A DNA stretch of 64,000 bases from Oxalobacteraceae bacterium CAVE-383 (lineage in GTDB: Bacteria; Pseudomonadota; Gammaproteobacteria; Burkholderiales; Burkholderiaceae_D). Where the stretch lies: contig REGP01000001.1 in the NCBI GenBank assembly GCA_004134995.1, positions 1 through 64,000 on the forward strand, in the 5' to 3' direction. Below the pieces are notes generated by a model, which searched no databases, was not told the origin of the DNA, and saw only the letters and a program-made list of their open reading frames with translations. Below, piece after piece: positions 1 through 9,840 of this stretch (positions are counted from its first letter, which is position 1; every line of letters starts with the position of its first letter). The translations under genes and the position numbers were made by a program.

Positions 1-105
1 GCGCAGCCGTCGGCATGGCAGCAGGAATTCAAGCAGTTCACGGCAACCCAGGAATCCTTGCTCAAGGGCGCCCCGGCGTCGGCGGAAGCGGCGGTGACCA
101 AATGA
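1..105 (+). CDS. fdsA: C-terminal end of formate dehydrogenase alpha subunit (probable FdsA)
   Basis: Only the last 34 codons are inside the window, in the frame starting at base 1 and ending with TGA at 103-105; the peptide ends in EAAVTK. The stop overlaps the next start as ATGA (102-105), which indicates translational coupling to fdhD. The fragment has no diagnostic motif. The assignment rests on gene order: in Burkholderiales soluble NAD-dependent formate dehydrogenase operons (fdsGBACD), the alpha subunit immediately precedes the FdhD-type accessory gene and fdsD, as here. Confidence 0.5.
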   Translation, partial: AQPSAWQQEFKQFTATQESLLKGAPASAEAAVTK

Positions 106-1001
106 CGCAACCGGAAACCGGCGATGGCGGCGATCTCCCCGGCGATGACGGGGAGACGCGGCATCGCACGGCAGTATCGGTGGAGGTTGAAAAAGTTCGC
201 GGCCATTTGCGCGAATTCTGCCGCGACAACGTGGCCGAGGAAATTCCGGTCGCGCTGGAATACAACGGCATCTCGCATGCGGTGATGATGGCGTCGCCGG
301 CCGATCTGGAGGATTTCGCGCTGGGCTTTTCGCTGAGCGAAGGCATCCTGCGCGACCGCAGCGAATTGTACGAATGCGAACTGGTCGACGGCGACGAAGG
401 CATCCAGGTGCAGTTGCGCATTGCGACCGAACGTTTCATGAAACTGAAAGAGCAGCGCCGCAATCTGACGGGCCGTACCGGCTGCGGCCTGTGCGGCGCC
501 GAAACGCTGGCGCAGGCGATACGCCACCCGGCGCCGGTCGCCAGCGAAGGCCGCTTTACCTCGGCGATGCTGCATGCCGGCTTCGACGCGATGCTGCAGC
601 GGCAGGCGCTGCAACAGCGCACCGGCGCCACGCATGCGGCCGCATGGCTCAATGCCGACGGCGAGATCGTGCTGGTGCGCGAAGACGTCGGCCGCCACAA
701 TGCGCTGGATAAACTGATTGGCGCGCTATATCACGCCGGCGCCGGCGCCGATCTCTCCGCCGGCGCCGTACTGATCACCAGCCGCGCCAGTTATGAAATG
801 GTGCAAAAGGCGGCCACCGTCGGCATCGGCTTCGTGGCGGCGATTTCCGCGCCGACCGCGCTGGCGATCCGGCTGGCGCAGCAGACCGACGTCACGCTGG
901 TCGGCTTCGTGCGCAAGGACAGCCACGTGACTTACGCCAACGGCCACCGGCTGGCGGCGACGGCAAACTTGACGGAATCAATCGCGAAAGGTCAATCATG
1001 A
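102..1001 (+). CDS. fdhD: Formate dehydrogenase accessory sulfurtransferase FdhD (FdsC)
   Basis: FdhD moves sulfur from a cysteine desulfurase to the molybdenum or tungsten cofactor, which activates formate dehydrogenase in the cytoplasm. The 299-residue protein has the family landmarks: SPADLEDFALGF near residues 65-76, the catalytic CGLCG pair (C128 and C131), and EDVGRHNALDKLIG in the second half. The start at 102 is chosen because it forms an ATGA overlap with the upstream stop and gives the usual family length; an in-frame ATG at 15 would add 29 residues that overlap the upstream gene. The 3' end also overlaps fdsD by ATGA, so the three genes form one translationally coupled operon. Confidence 0.93.
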   Translation: MTQPETGDGGDLPGDDGETRHRTAVSVEVEKVRGHLREFCRDNVAEEIPVALEYNGISHAVMMASPADLEDFALGFSLSEGILRDRSELYECELVDGDEGIQVQLRIATERFMKLKEQRRNLTGRTGCGLCGAETLAQAIRHPAPVASEGRFTSAMLHAGFDAMLQRQALQQRTGATHAAAWLNADGEIVLVREDVGRHNALDKLIGALYHAGAGADLSAGAVLITSRASYEMVQKAATVGIGFVAAISAPTALAIRLAQQTDVTLVGFVRKDSHVTYANGHRLAATANLTESIAKGQS

Positions 1002-1258
1002 GCGCAGCAGACACCTTGGAACATCTGGTAAAAATGGCGAATCAGATCGGTTCCTTTTTCGAAAGCATGCAAGACCACGAGAAGGCGCTGTCCGATATCG
1101 CCACGCATTTGAAGCGCTATTGGGATCCGCGCATGCGCCGCGCGCTGCTGGAACATGTCGCAAAGGATGGCGGCACGGATTTGCGGCCGATGGTGCTGGA
1201 GGCGGTCAAGAAGCATGAAGCCATGCTGACGCCGGCCAAGGCAGTAAGCAGCCAATAA
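998..1258 (+). CDS. fdsD: NAD-dependent formate dehydrogenase delta subunit
   Basis: Small 86-residue protein of the FdsD family, the accessory delta subunit of soluble NAD-dependent formate dehydrogenases. Recognisable parts are LVKMANQIGSFF near the N-terminus and HLKRYWDPRMRRAL in the middle, both typical of the family. It starts in an ATGA overlap with fdhD and is the last gene of the operon. No catalytic residues are known for the family; it is thought to help assemble or stabilise the complex. Confidence 0.9.
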   Translation: MSAADTLEHLVKMANQIGSFFESMQDHEKALSDIATHLKRYWDPRMRRALLEHVAKDGGTDLRPMVLEAVKKHEAMLTPAKAVSSQ

Positions 1259-1308
1259 ACTTCGCCAGACGAAGCGCAAATCGAATTCAAACCAGGTCGA
1301 ACAAGAAT

Positions 1309-1334
1309 GCCAGCTGCAAAAAATTGCAGCTGGC
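1309..1334. terminator. Perfect 11-bp hairpin after the fds operon
   Basis: GCCAGCTGCAA (1309-1319) and its exact complement (1324-1334) are separated by an AAAA loop, 50 bases after the fdsD stop. No T-run follows on either strand, so it is not a classical intrinsic terminator. It may be a 3' mRNA-stabilising stem or a factor-assisted terminator. The rest of the 361-base gap (1259-1619) contains only the candidate etfB promoter and no convincing small gene. Confidence 0.35.
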
Positions 1335-1542
1335 TGCGCCTGCGCGGGCGGCATAATGCTGTTCCTGTCTCTCCGGGAATTTGATGCATTGCAGCGCAAC
1401 AGCGATTTTCCGCATTCGCGCTTCCGCTACCCAGGATAAATGTGTATGCTTTCGTCATTGAAAAGAACGATCGTGCTAAATTTAATGCCGGCCGTTCGGC
1501 GGCGCCAATGCAATTCCGGTTTCAGGGATGGCTTTGGATCGG

Positions 1543-1569
1543 TTGCAAGGCCGGTTTTAAATCTATAAT
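1543..1569 (+). promoter_or_regulatory. Candidate promoter of etfBA
   Basis: A perfect -10 hexamer TATAAT lies at 1564-1569, 51 bases before the etfB start. The best -35-like hexamer is TTGCAA at 1543-1548, giving a short 15-base spacer, so the -35 assignment is uncertain. Confidence 0.45.
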
Positions 1570-1619
1570 CCGCCAACAATTTACGTTGACTTCAATTCGA
1601 ATTTTGCAAAGGCCAAGCG

Positions 1620-2375
1620 ATGAAAGTATTAGTTCCAGTCAAACGCGTAGTGGATTACAACGTCAAAGTGCGGGTGAAATCGGATGGCAGCGGCGTCGAT
1701 ATCGCCAACGTCAAGATGTCGATGAATCCCTTTGACGAAATCGCCGTGGAAGAAGCGGTGCGGCTGCGCGAAGGCGGCAAGGTGACGGAAGTGATCGCGG
1801 TGTCCTGCGGCGTGACGCAATGCCAGGAAACGCTGAGGACAGCCATGGCGATCGGCGCCGACCGCGCGATCCTGGTCGAAACCGATGCCGCCGTCGACCT
1901 GCAGCCGCTGGCGGTGGCCAAGCTGCTCAAGGCGCTGGCCGACAAGGAACAGCCGCAGTTGATCATCCTCGGCAAGCAGGCCATCGACGACGACAGCAAC
2001 CAGACCGGCCAGATGCTGGCTGCATTGCTGGGCTGGCCGCAGGCGACGTTCGCCTCGAAGCTGGTGCTGGAAGACGGCAAGGCAACCGTGACGCGCGAAG
2101 TCGACGGCGGCCTGGAAACGATTGCGCTGACGCTGCCGGCCATCGTCACTACCGATCTGCGCCTGAACGAGCCGCGCTACGTGACGCTGCCGAACATCAT
2201 GAAGGCCAAGAAGAAAACGATGGAGTCGGTCAAGCCGGATGAACTGGGCGTGGACGTCGCGCCGCGCCTGAAGACCCTGAAGGTCAGCGAGCCGGCCAAG
2301 CGCAGCGCCGGCGTCAAGGTGCCCGATGTGGCGGCGCTGGTCGACAAGCTCAAGAACGATGCCAAAGTCATCTAA
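1620..2375 (+). CDS. etfB: Electron transfer flavoprotein beta subunit
   Basis: Beta subunit of the heterodimeric FAD/AMP flavoprotein that takes electrons from acyl-CoA dehydrogenases and passes them to ETF-quinone oxidoreductase. It has 251 residues, the usual length. It contains [13 protein letters not shown] at the N-terminus, DDDSNQTGQ for nucleotide binding near residue 122, and the ETF-beta signature [20 protein letters not shown] around residues 180-200. etfA follows after 21 bases and an acyl-CoA dehydrogenase follows that, so donor and carrier are co-encoded. Confidence 0.97.
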   Translation: MKVLVPVKRVVDYNVKVRVKSDGSGVDIANVKMSMNPFDEIAVEEAVRLREGGKVTEVIAVSCGVTQCQETLRTAMAIGADRAILVETDAAVDLQPLAVAKLLKALADKEQPQLIILGKQAIDDDSNQTGQMLAALLGWPQATFASKLVLEDGKATVTREVDGGLETIALTLPAIVTTDLRLNEPRYVTLPNIMKAKKKTMESVKPDELGVDVAPRLKTLKVSEPAKRSAGVKVPDVAALVDKLKNDAKVI

Positions 2376-2396
2376 ACAATTTTTCAGGGAATCACC

Positions 2397-3326
2397 ATGA
2401 CAGCACTCGTCATTGCCGAGCACGACAACGCCGGCCTCAAAGGCAGCACGCTCAATACCGTCACCGCCGCCATCGCCTGCGGCGGCGAGGTGCACGTGCT
2501 GGTTGCCGGGCATAACGCCAAGGGCGCCGCCGACGCCGCCGCGCAATTGAGCGGCGTCGCCAAGGTCCTGCTGGCCGACGCGCCGCACTTCGCCGACGGC
2601 CTGGCCGAAAACGTGGCCGCCCAGGCATTGGCCATCGCTTCGGCCTACAGCCACATCCTGGCGCCCGCCACCGCCTACGGCAAAAACATTCTGCCGCGCG
2701 TGGCCGCCACGCTGGATGTCGCGCAGATATCCGAAATCACCAAGGTCGACAGCCCCGACACCTTCGAACGGCCGATCTATGCCGGCAACGCGATTGCGAC
2801 CGTGCAATCCGGCGATGCGGTCAAGGTCATTACCGTGCGCACTACCGGCTTCGACGCCGCGGCGGGCGGCGGCAGCGCCGCCGTGGAAACCTTGACGGCA
2901 GTTGCCGACAGCGGCAAGTCCAGTTTCGTTTCGCGCGAGTTTGCAAAGTCGGACCGGCCGGAGCTGACCGCCGCCAAGATCATCGTTTCGGGCGGCCGCG
3001 GACTCGGTTCCGCGGAAAACTTCAAGATTCTGGAGCCGCTGGCCGATCGCCTCGGCGCGGCAATGGGCGCATCGCGCGCCGCAGTCGATGCGGGCTATGT
3101 GCCGAACGACTGGCAAGTCGGCCAGACCGGCAAGATCGTGGCGCCGCAATTGTATGTCGCAGTCGGCATATCGGGCGCGATCCAGCATCTGGCCGGCATG
3201 AAAGACTCCAAGGTCATCGTCGCGATCAACAAGGATGAAGAAGCGCCGATCTTCAGCGTCGCCGATTACGGCCTGGTGGCCGATCTGTTCGAAGCGGTGC
3301 CGGAACTGGTCAAGCAGTTGGGATAG
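2397..3326 (+). CDS. etfA: Electron transfer flavoprotein alpha subunit
   Basis: Alpha (FAD-binding) subunit, 309 residues, partner of EtfB. The C-terminal FAD domain is clear: [12 protein letters not shown] near residue 200, then [22 protein letters not shown] and [14 protein letters not shown], the family signature. A ribosome-binding AGGGAA precedes the ATG. It lies between etfB and the acyl-CoA dehydrogenase with short gaps, consistent with one transcript. Confidence 0.97.
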   Translation: MTALVIAEHDNAGLKGSTLNTVTAAIACGGEVHVLVAGHNAKGAADAAAQLSGVAKVLLADAPHFADGLAENVAAQALAIASAYSHILAPATAYGKNILPRVAATLDVAQISEITKVDSPDTFERPIYAGNAIATVQSGDAVKVITVRTTGFDAAAGGGSAAVETLTAVADSGKSSFVSREFAKSDRPELTAAKIIVSGGRGLGSAENFKILEPLADRLGAAMGASRAAVDAGYVPNDWQVGQTGKIVAPQLYVAVGISGAIQHLAGMKDSKVIVAINKDEEAPIFSVADYGLVADLFEAVPELVKQLG

Positions 3327-3352
3327 AAGTTGAAAGAAACGGAGAGTCGCCG

Positions 3353-5140
3353 ATGAGCTATACCGCACCGCTGAAGGACATGCTGTTCGTGCTGAACGAA
3401 CTGGCGGGACTGGCGCACGTCAACGCCTTGCCGGGCTGCGAAGACGCGACGCCGGAAACGGTGGAGGCGATCCTGGAAGAGAACGGCCGCTTCTGCGCCG
3501 AAGTGGTGGCGCCGCTGAACCAGGAAGGCGACAGGCAGCCGAGCTTCTGGCATGACGGCGGCGAAGTGACCACCAGCAAGGGCTTCAAAGACGCGTTCAA
3601 GGCGTTTGGCGCGGCCGGCTGGCAGGGCGTGCAGCATCCGCAGGAATTCGGCGGACAGGGGCTGCCGAAGCTGGTGGCGACTCCCTGCATCGAAATGCTC
3701 AATTCCGCCAATCTGGCGTTTGCGTTATGCCCGCTGCTGACCGACGGCGTCATCGAGGCATTGATGACCGCCGGCAGCGATCAGCAGAAAACCGTTTATC
3801 TGGAAAAGCTGATCGACGGCGAATGGACCGGCACCATGAACCTGACCGAACCGCAGGCCGGTTCCGATCTGTCGCTGGTCCGCACGCGCGCCGTGCCGCA
3901 GGAAGATGGGACATATAAACTGTTCGGCACCAAGATTTTCATTACCTACGGCGAGCACGACATGGCCGACAACATCGTCCACCTGGTGCTGGCGCGCACT
4001 CCCGGCGCGCCGGAAGGGGTGAAGGGCATCTCGCTGTTCGTCGTGCCGAAGTTCCTGAGCGGCGCCAATGGCGCGGGCGCGCGCAACGATGTGCATTGCG
4101 TTTCGATCGAACACAAGATGGGCATCAAGGCCAGCCCCACCGCGGTGCTGCAGTTCGGCGACCACGGCGGCGCGGTCGGCACCCTGGTCGGGGAAGAAAA
4201 CCGCGGCCTGGAATACATGTTCATCATGATGAACGCCGCGCGTTTCGCGGTCGGCCTGCAAGGCATCAGCGTGGCGGAACGGGCCTATCAGAAAGCGGTT
4301 GCCTACGCCAAGGAGCGGGTGCAGTCGCGCGATCTGGAAGGATCCGCCGGCCCGGTAACGATCATTCACCAGCCGGACGTGCGCCGCATGCTCATGAGCA
4401 TGCGGGCGCAGACCGAAGCGGCGCGCGCGCTGGCCTATGTCGGCGCGGCGGCCTCCGATCTGGCGCGCCATCATGGCGACGCGGACGTGCGGCGCGACAA
4501 TCAGGCGTTCTACGAATACCTGGTGCCGATCATCAAGGGCTGGTCGACCGAACTGGCGATCGATGTCGCTTCCACCGGCATCCAGGTGCATGGCGGCATG
4601 GGCTTCATCGAGGAAACCGGCGCCGCACAGTATTACCGCGACGCGCGCATCCTGGCCATTTACGAAGGCACCACCGCGATCCAGGCCAACGACCTGGTCG
4701 GCCGCAAGACCGGCCGCGACGGCGGAGAGGTTGCCTACAGGATCATCGGGGAAGTGCGCCGGACCGCGGCCGAGCTTGCCGCGGGCGACGATACATTGAA
4801 GGCGATCGGGCATCGGCTTGAAACCGCGGCGGCGGCGCTGGAGCAGGTGGTTGCGTATGTGGTCGCCAACCTGAGAAGCGATATCAAAGGCGTGTTCGCC
4901 GGCAGCGTGCCGTATCTGAAGCTGGCCGGCATCGTGCTGGGCGGCTGGCAAATGGGGCGCGCGGCGCTGGCGGCGCGGCAGAAACTGCAGGACGGCGCCG
5001 GCGACAAGGATTTCTATTCGGCCAAGATCGGGACGGCGCGCTTTTTTGCCGATCACTTCCTGACGCAGGCCGATGCCTATCGGCTGGCGATTGTCGAGGG
5101 CAGCGGCGCGGTGCAGGCGCTCAGCGAAGCGCAGTTCTGA
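3353..5140 (+). CDS. Acyl-CoA dehydrogenase, long (about 600-residue) class
   Basis: Flavin-dependent alpha,beta-dehydrogenation of an acyl-CoA, the first oxidation of beta-oxidation, with electrons going to the EtfAB encoded just upstream. The 595 residues include the N-terminal helical domain, the FAD/substrate motif MNLTEPQAGSDLSLV around residues 162-176, and the C-terminal HGGMGFIEETGAAQYYRDARI plus IYEGTTAIQ, whose glutamate is the expected catalytic base. About 130 further residues after the core form the extra C-terminal domain of this long class. GGAG precedes the ATG. Acyl-chain specificity cannot be told from the sequence. The stop abuts the stop of the convergent gene with no base between. 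Confidence 0.93.
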   Translation: MSYTAPLKDMLFVLNELAGLAHVNALPGCEDATPETVEAILEENGRFCAEVVAPLNQEGDRQPSFWHDGGEVTTSKGFKDAFKAFGAAGWQGVQHPQEFGGQGLPKLVATPCIEMLNSANLAFALCPLLTDGVIEALMTAGSDQQKTVYLEKLIDGEWTGTMNLTEPQAGSDLSLVRTRAVPQEDGTYKLFGTKIFITYGEHDMADNIVHLVLARTPGAPEGVKGISLFVVPKFLSGANGAGARNDVHCVSIEHKMGIKASPTAVLQFGDHGGAVGTLVGEENRGLEYMFIMMNAARFAVGLQGISVAERAYQKAVAYAKERVQSRDLEGSAGPVTIIHQPDVRRMLMSMRAQTEAARALAYVGAAASDLARHHGDADVRRDNQAFYEYLVPIIKGWSTELAIDVASTGIQVHGGMGFIEETGAAQYYRDARILAIYEGTTAIQANDLVGRKTGRDGGEVAYRIIGEVRRTAAELAAGDDTLKAIGHRLETAAAALEQVVAYVVANLRSDIKGVFAGSVPYLKLAGIVLGGWQMGRAALAARQKLQDGAGDKDFYSAKIGTARFFADHFLTQADAYRLAIVEGSGAVQALSEAQF

Positions 5141-5557
5141 TCAGCCGTAGGCGCCGCCGGTATACAGCAGATCGAAGGTGCGGGCCATCGCGGCGATGAT
5201 GCCGGTGGCGCCGACCGTCAGGCTGAACACCAGCAGCAGAACCACGGTCCAGCCTGAATCCGACTGCTTGCCGGACCGGCTGTTGTAGCGGGCATCCCAT
5301 TTTTCGTCCGGCGTCAGGCCGAGGGCCAGCGCTTCCACCATGCCGGCCAGGATCGAAATCAAAAACAGGCCGCCGGTAAACAGGCGCTGCTGTTCCGGCA
5401 GCATCCATATCAAAAGCAATGAAATTGGCAAAGTGACAAGATGCGCCCAGCCGAGCCGGTCGCGCATGCCTTGCAGGTAAAAGCGGTGCGCGCCGATGCC
5501 GCCGAAAAATGCCGCCAGGAAAGTGGCCAGGGTTTTGATTTTATGGGGCGTGGACAT
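5141..5557 (-). CDS. TM2-domain (NINE-type) membrane protein
   Basis: Inner-membrane protein of 138 residues with about four hydrophobic segments. The N-terminal part AFFGGIGAHRFYLQG is the characteristic TM2 hairpin motif. TM2 proteins are small membrane proteins without an agreed biochemical role. It is convergent with the acyl-CoA dehydrogenase and shares no intergenic base with it. The 249 bases upstream hold the rpsP promoter on the other strand and nothing else obvious. Confidence 0.75.
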   Translation of the reverse strand: MSTPHKIKTLATFLAAFFGGIGAHRFYLQGMRDRLGWAHLVTLPISLLLIWMLPEQQRLFTGGLFLISILAGMVEALALGLTPDEKWDARYNSRSGKQSDSGWTVVLLLVFSLTVGATGIIAAMARTFDLLYTGGAYG

Positions 5558-5736
5558 CGGGGAAAGCCTTTAACCGGTTCTATTGATGGGAATTTCTGCC
5601 TTTTAACGCGGGCAAAGCGGGATAGTGTAGCAGTGTTGGCGCCGCCCGCCGCACCTGCCTGCGGCCGGTTTCGCCCGGCTTTGCGGCTTTTCCCCCACGC
5701 TTCTGTCCCGTCCGGGGGCTTTACTTGCGATTAAGT

Positions 5737-5766
5737 TTGCGGTAGGGCGCCAAAACGGGCTATAAT
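5737..5766 (+). promoter_or_regulatory. Promoter of the rpsP-rimM-trmD-rplS operon
   Basis: TTGCGG at 5737-5742 and a perfect TATAAT at 5761-5766 are separated by 18 bases. The predicted start lies about 35 bases before the rpsP ATG, as expected for a strong constitutive ribosomal-protein promoter. Confidence 0.75.
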
Positions 5767-5806
5767 TTGCAACTTTTTTCGTCTTCGAACACTTTTTGGA
5801 ATCATT

Positions 5807-6058
5807 ATGGTCGTTATTCGTTTAGCACGTGGAGGCGCCAAGAAGCGCCCTTTCTTCAGCATCGTGGCAACTGATTCGCGCAATCGCCGCGACGGCCGCT
5901 TCATCGAGCAACTGGGTTTCTACAATCCGGTCGCATCGGGCAAAGAAGAAGGTTTCCGTATCGCTCAGGACCGCCTGACATACTGGCAAGGCGTCGGCGC
6001 GCAAGTGTCGCCAACCGTTGCCCGTCTGATCGGCAGCGCCGGCAAGACTGCAGCCTAA
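5807..6058 (+). CDS. rpsP: 30S ribosomal protein bS16
   Basis: Small-subunit ribosomal protein of 83 residues. It begins [20 protein letters not shown] and continues [18 protein letters not shown], the canonical bS16 start. It is first in the conserved operon rpsP-rimM-trmD-rplS, behind a good promoter. Its AT-leaning codon choice differs mildly from neighbours, as is common for highly expressed genes. Confidence 0.98.
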   Translation: MVVIRLARGGAKKRPFFSIVATDSRNRRDGRFIEQLGFYNPVASGKEEGFRIAQDRLTYWQGVGAQVSPTVARLIGSAGKTAA

Positions 6059-6087
6059 GTATCGAAACAGTCTTTGCGGCACGCGGC

Positions 6088-6648
6088 ATGGCGCAGTCGG
6101 GTATTCCTGAGGATCTGGTAACCGTCGGCTATGTCAGTGGCGCATACGGTATTGCCGGCTGGGTGCGCATCAAGCCGTATTCGGATGATGCGGATGCCTT
6201 GCTGAACGCCAGAAGGTGGTGGCTGGGCAAGCCGGAATCCCCGGAATTGCGCGATATCGACATGTTGCACGCCAAGAGTCATGGCGGCGACGTGGTTGCG
6301 CAGTTGATGGGCGTGGCGGGTCGCGACGCGGCCGAGGCCCTCAAAGGACACCAGGTTCAGATTTCGCGCAGTCATTTTCCTGCGCTGTCGAACGACGAGT
6401 TTTACTGGGTCGATCTGATCGGCCTGGCAGTCGAGAATTTGCAAGGCGAGCAATTGGGCGTGGTCGCCGATCTGATGGATAACGGCGCGCATCCGATTCT
6501 TCGCGTGGTAAAGCCGGCAGCCGCGGCGGCGCAGGCCGGCGAGGCGGCCAAGACACCGGAAATGCTGATCCCGTTTGTCGATCGCTTCGTCAAGACGGTC
6601 GATCAGGCAGCAAAGAAAATTACGGTTGATTGGGAGTCGGATTATTAA
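6088..6648 (+). CDS. rimM: Ribosome maturation factor RimM
   Basis: 16S rRNA processing factor that binds ribosomal protein uS19 during 30S head assembly. The 186 residues contain the N-terminal RimM barrel ([20 protein letters not shown], residues 11-30) and a C-terminal PRC-barrel beginning at [11 protein letters not shown]. It lies between rpsP and trmD in the conserved operon. Confidence 0.97.
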   Translation: MAQSGIPEDLVTVGYVSGAYGIAGWVRIKPYSDDADALLNARRWWLGKPESPELRDIDMLHAKSHGGDVVAQLMGVAGRDAAEALKGHQVQISRSHFPALSNDEFYWVDLIGLAVENLQGEQLGVVADLMDNGAHPILRVVKPAAAAAQAGEAAKTPEMLIPFVDRFVKTVDQAAKKITVDWESDY

Positions 6649-6661
6649 GGGTAGGGGCGAA

Positions 6662-7408
6662 ATGCAATTCGATGTCGTTACCTTGTTTCCTGAGATGTTC
6701 GCCGCCATCACCCAGTCGGGCATTACGCGGCGCGCATTCGAGAGAAACCAGTGCGCCCTGAATTTATGGAATCCGCGCGATTTCACCAGCGACAATCACC
6801 GCACCGTCGATGACCGCCCGTATGGCGGCGGGCCCGGAATGGTGATGCTGGCAAAACCGCTGGAAGCTGCATTGGACGCCGCGAAAGCGCGCCAACTGCC
6901 GCTGACGGGACAGCAGCCCCGGGTGATTTATCTGTCGCCGCAGGGCGCGCCGTTGACGCATCGCCGGGTTACGCAACTGGCGCTGGAACCGGGGCTGGTA
7001 TTGCTGTGCGGCCGGTATGAAGCGGTCGACCAGCGTTTGCTGGACCGTTGCGTGGATGAAGAAATCAGCGTCGGCGATTTTGTGTTGTCCGGCGGCGAAT
7101 TGCCGGCGATGGCTTTGATGGACGCCGTGATCCGCCTGTTGCCCGGCACGCTGAACGCCGATGCTTCGGCAGTGGAAGACAGTTTTGTGAACGGCCTGCT
7201 GGATTGCCCGCATTACACGCGGCCGGAAACGTATTTGGATGTATCGGTGCCGCCCGTGCTGTTGGGCGGGAATCACGCCGAGATCGAAGTCTGGCGACGC
7301 CAGCGGGCGCTGGAAGCGACCGCAAGGAAGCGTCCCGATCTGATTTTACAGGCGCGCGCGGCCGGGTTGCTGACGCGCAGCGATGAACAGTTTTTAGGCA
7401 GTTTGTAG
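6662..7408 (+). CDS. trmD: tRNA (guanine-N1-)-methyltransferase TrmD
   Basis: Methylates G37 at N1 in tRNAs reading CNN and some GGN codons, using S-adenosylmethionine, which prevents +1 frameshifting. The 248-residue SPOUT protein starts [13 protein letters not shown]. The trefoil-knot residues are visible in [21 protein letters not shown] and [16 protein letters not shown]. The start at 6662 follows an AGGGTAGGGG purine stretch; a longer in-frame start at 6575 would lie inside rimM and add non-family sequence. Confidence 0.97.
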   Translation: MQFDVVTLFPEMFAAITQSGITRRAFERNQCALNLWNPRDFTSDNHRTVDDRPYGGGPGMVMLAKPLEAALDAAKARQLPLTGQQPRVIYLSPQGAPLTHRRVTQLALEPGLVLLCGRYEAVDQRLLDRCVDEEISVGDFVLSGGELPAMALMDAVIRLLPGTLNADASAVEDSFVNGLLDCPHYTRPETYLDVSVPPVLLGGNHAEIEVWRRQRALEATARKRPDLILQARAAGLLTRSDEQFLGSL

Positions 7409-7533
7409 CATGGGCCGATGGGCCCGCAAAGAGCGGATCGTGTCGATGCAGTCGATCGCATGGTCTGTATGTAAATCCCCATCCTCTACCGGGCGGAACA
7501 ATGCGCCGGCAAGATGGTTATCGGAGTTAAAAA

Positions 7534-7917
7534 ATGGACTTGATCCAACAGTTAGAGCAAGAAGAGATTTCGCGTCTCGCAAAGAATATCCCTGATTTCG
7601 CACCAGGCGATACCGTTGTCGTCAACGTCAACGTGGTTGAAGGTACGCGCAAGCGCGCCCAGGCTTACGAAGGCGTTGTCATTTCGCGTCGCAATCGCGG
7701 CCTGAATTCGAACTTCATCGTTCGCAAGATTTCGTCGGGCGAAGGCGTCGAACGGACATTTCAGCTGTATTCCCCGCTGATCGCTTCGATCGAAGTCAAG
7801 CGCCGTGGCGACGTGCGCCGCGCCAAGCTGTATTATCTGCGTGAGCGTTCGGGCAAATCGGCTCGTATCAAGGAAAAGCTGCCGAATCGCCGCAGTGCGG
7901 CCAAAGCGGCAGAGTAA
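7534..7917 (+). CDS. rplS: 50S ribosomal protein bL19
   Basis: Large-subunit protein at the subunit interface, 127 residues. Family landmarks are [20 protein letters not shown] and [17 protein letters not shown]. It ends the rpsP operon and is followed directly by a strong intrinsic terminator. The 125-base gap after trmD contains no other gene. Confidence 0.98.
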   Translation: MDLIQQLEQEEISRLAKNIPDFAPGDTVVVNVNVVEGTRKRAQAYEGVVISRRNRGLNSNFIVRKISSGEGVERTFQLYSPLIASIEVKRRGDVRRAKLYYLRERSGKSARIKEKLPNRRSAAKAAE

Positions 7918-7948
7918 TTCGCGTAGCGATTTGCGGATTGTCGAAAAA

Positions 7949-7979
7949 GGGCGCCATATGGTTATGGCGCCCTTTTTTT
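7949..7979 (+). terminator. Intrinsic terminator of the rpsP-rplS operon
   Basis: Ten perfect base pairs, GGGCGCCATA (7949-7958) with its complement at 7963-7972, a 4-base loop and a run of seven T at 7973-7979. Confidence 0.92.
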
Positions 7980-7994
7980 ATTCAGGAAATAACA

Positions 7995-8672
7995 TTGCCA
8001 AAACCACTTTTCGATCCTTTGGCCGTTCCGGTGGATTTCGCCGCCAGCGAGCCTGCGCTGGCCGGCGAGCGTCTTGACGGCGCCTGGCTGCGCGAACGGC
8101 TGGCCAATCAGCCGCCCTGGACCGTGGAAGACGACGATGAGCGCCACTGGCGCCAGATCGCGCAGCCGCAACCCATCCGGAACGCTGCCGTCCTGATCGC
8201 CATCGTATTGCGCGAAACCGGGCCGACGCTGTTGCTGACCCAGCGCAATCCCGACCTCACCGATCATCCGGGGCAGATCAGCTTTCCGGGCGGACGGGTC
8301 GAGGAGAGCGATGCTTCTCCGGACGAAACCGCCCTGCGCGAGACGGAAGAAGAAATCGGCCTGGCGCGCCAGCATATTGAAATCATCGGCCGGCTGCCCG
8401 AATACCGCACCGGCACCGGTTATAACGTTACACCCGTGGTCGGGCTGGTAATGCCGCCGTTCGAATTGCAGCCCGACGTGCGCGAAGTGGCGGAAGTTTT
8501 TGAAGTGCCGCTGGCATTCCTGATGGATGGCGTCCACCATCAGCGCCATACCGTCAGGCTGCCCGGGCAGACCGCGCGCCGCCATTTCTACTCGATGCCG
8601 TACCGGGACTATTTCATCTGGGGCGCGACCGCCGCGATGATACGCAATCTGTTCCATCTGCTGCGGGCTTGA
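7995..8672 (+). CDS. Nudix CoA pyrophosphatase (NudL/YeaB type)
   Basis: Predicted hydrolase that splits coenzyme A or its derivatives into phosphopantetheine and 3',5'-ADP. The family signature LLTQRNPDLTDHPGQISFPGG is followed by the Nudix box GGRVEESDASPDETALRETE plus EEIGL, with metal-binding glutamates in place. A TTG start at 7995 is chosen because CAGGAAAT lies just upstream and it falls after the rplS terminator; the longer frame begins before that terminator. Length is 225 residues. Confidence 0.85.
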   Translation: MPKPLFDPLAVPVDFAASEPALAGERLDGAWLRERLANQPPWTVEDDDERHWRQIAQPQPIRNAAVLIAIVLRETGPTLLLTQRNPDLTDHPGQISFPGGRVEESDASPDETALRETEEEIGLARQHIEIIGRLPEYRTGTGYNVTPVVGLVMPPFELQPDVREVAEVFEVPLAFLMDGVHHQRHTVRLPGQTARRHFYSMPYRDYFIWGATAAMIRNLFHLLRA

Positions 8673-8792
8673 GCGAGAGGCGGCAAATTTTTGTCGCGGA
8701 TATTCCTAATTCTGTTTCGCCGTCCCTGCCTGCGCATGTATTATCTTGTTGTTTGCAAGTTTATGACCATGCGCGACCTCTAAGGCAGTCTG

Positions 8793-9749
8793 ATGACATT
8801 TCTTTCTATCCTGTTTGCGTTACTCATCGAACAACTCAAGCCCTTGCGGGCGGATAATCCCATCTACACGCTGGTGCGGTCGTTTTCGGCGCGCGTCGAA
8901 AACTGGTTCAACGCCGGCCACGCGCACCACGGCCAGCTGGGCTGGGCCTTCGTGGTGCTGTCGCTGACGGTGCCGACCGCGCTGGTATATTGGATCTGCC
9001 TGCATATCAGCATCTTCCTGGCGTTTGCATGGAACGTGCTGATCGTCTATCTGACGCTCGGTTTTCGCCATTACAGCCATTATTTCACGTCGATCCAGTT
9101 TGCCTTGAACACCGGCGACGAAGTGACCGCGCGCGCCTTGCTGGCCGAATGGACCAAGCAGGACACCACCGGCATGGAGGTCGGCGAAATCTCGCGCATC
9201 GTGGCCGAACGGGCGCTGATCACCACCCATCGCAATGTATTCGGCGTGTTTTTCTGGTTCCTGATGCCGGTCGGGCCGGCATGCGCCGTCATGTATCGCG
9301 TCGCCGAGCATCTGGCGCGCGCCTGGAATGAACCCGACCACATGCGCAGTGAAGTCTTCGGACGCTTTGCCGAACGGGCGTTCTACTGGATCGATTGGCT
9401 GCCGGCGCGTTTTACCGCCGCGGCGTTTGCGGTGGTCGGCAATTTCGAGGATGCAATCTACGCCTGGCGCAATTTTGCCGGAAGATGGCAAGATGAAGCT
9501 TCAGGCATCATCCTGTCCGCCGGCGGCGGCGCCATGGGCGTGCGTTTCGGCACCGCGGTCGAGAATGTCACCGAAATTCTCCCGGCCGATGCCGCCACGG
9601 TGGATTCATTCGGCGCCGAATCGGAAATCCCGCTGGGCGAGGCGCCATCGCCGCGCACGCTGCAAAGCACCGTGGGGCTGGTCTGGCGGGCGCTGCTGCT
9701 GTGGATGTTCGTGCTGCTGCTGCTGTCGTTCGCGGTTTGGCTGGGCTAA
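8793..9749 (+). CDS. CobD/CbiB-family integral membrane protein
   Basis: 318 residues with hydrophobic segments near 1-15, 50-90, 155-175 and 300-318, resembling the CobD/CbiB (adenosylcobinamide-phosphate synthase) and AmpE superfamily. No cobalamin gene lies near it, so a role in B12 synthesis is not supported. In Burkholderiales this lone relative is conserved without known function. The segment RHYSHYFTSIQFALNTGDE resembles the loop region of the family. Confidence 0.6.
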   Translation: MTFLSILFALLIEQLKPLRADNPIYTLVRSFSARVENWFNAGHAHHGQLGWAFVVLSLTVPTALVYWICLHISIFLAFAWNVLIVYLTLGFRHYSHYFTSIQFALNTGDEVTARALLAEWTKQDTTGMEVGEISRIVAERALITTHRNVFGVFFWFLMPVGPACAVMYRVAEHLARAWNEPDHMRSEVFGRFAERAFYWIDWLPARFTAAAFAVVGNFEDAIYAWRNFAGRWQDEASGIILSAGGGAMGVRFGTAVENVTEILPADAATVDSFGAESEIPLGEAPSPRTLQSTVGLVWRALLLWMFVLLLLSFAVWLG

Positions 9750-9840
9750 AGTAACCGGCCTCGGCGCTTGGATGCGGATTCGATTCGGGTAACTTGCAAG
9801 TCTTCTATAAGATATAATACTTGCTCACGACTTCAGAGAA

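Noticed and set aside
8793-9749. Cobalamin biosynthesis gene cobD
   Set aside because: Family resemblance only; no other cobalamin genes or B12 riboswitch are nearby, so the pathway role was not assigned.
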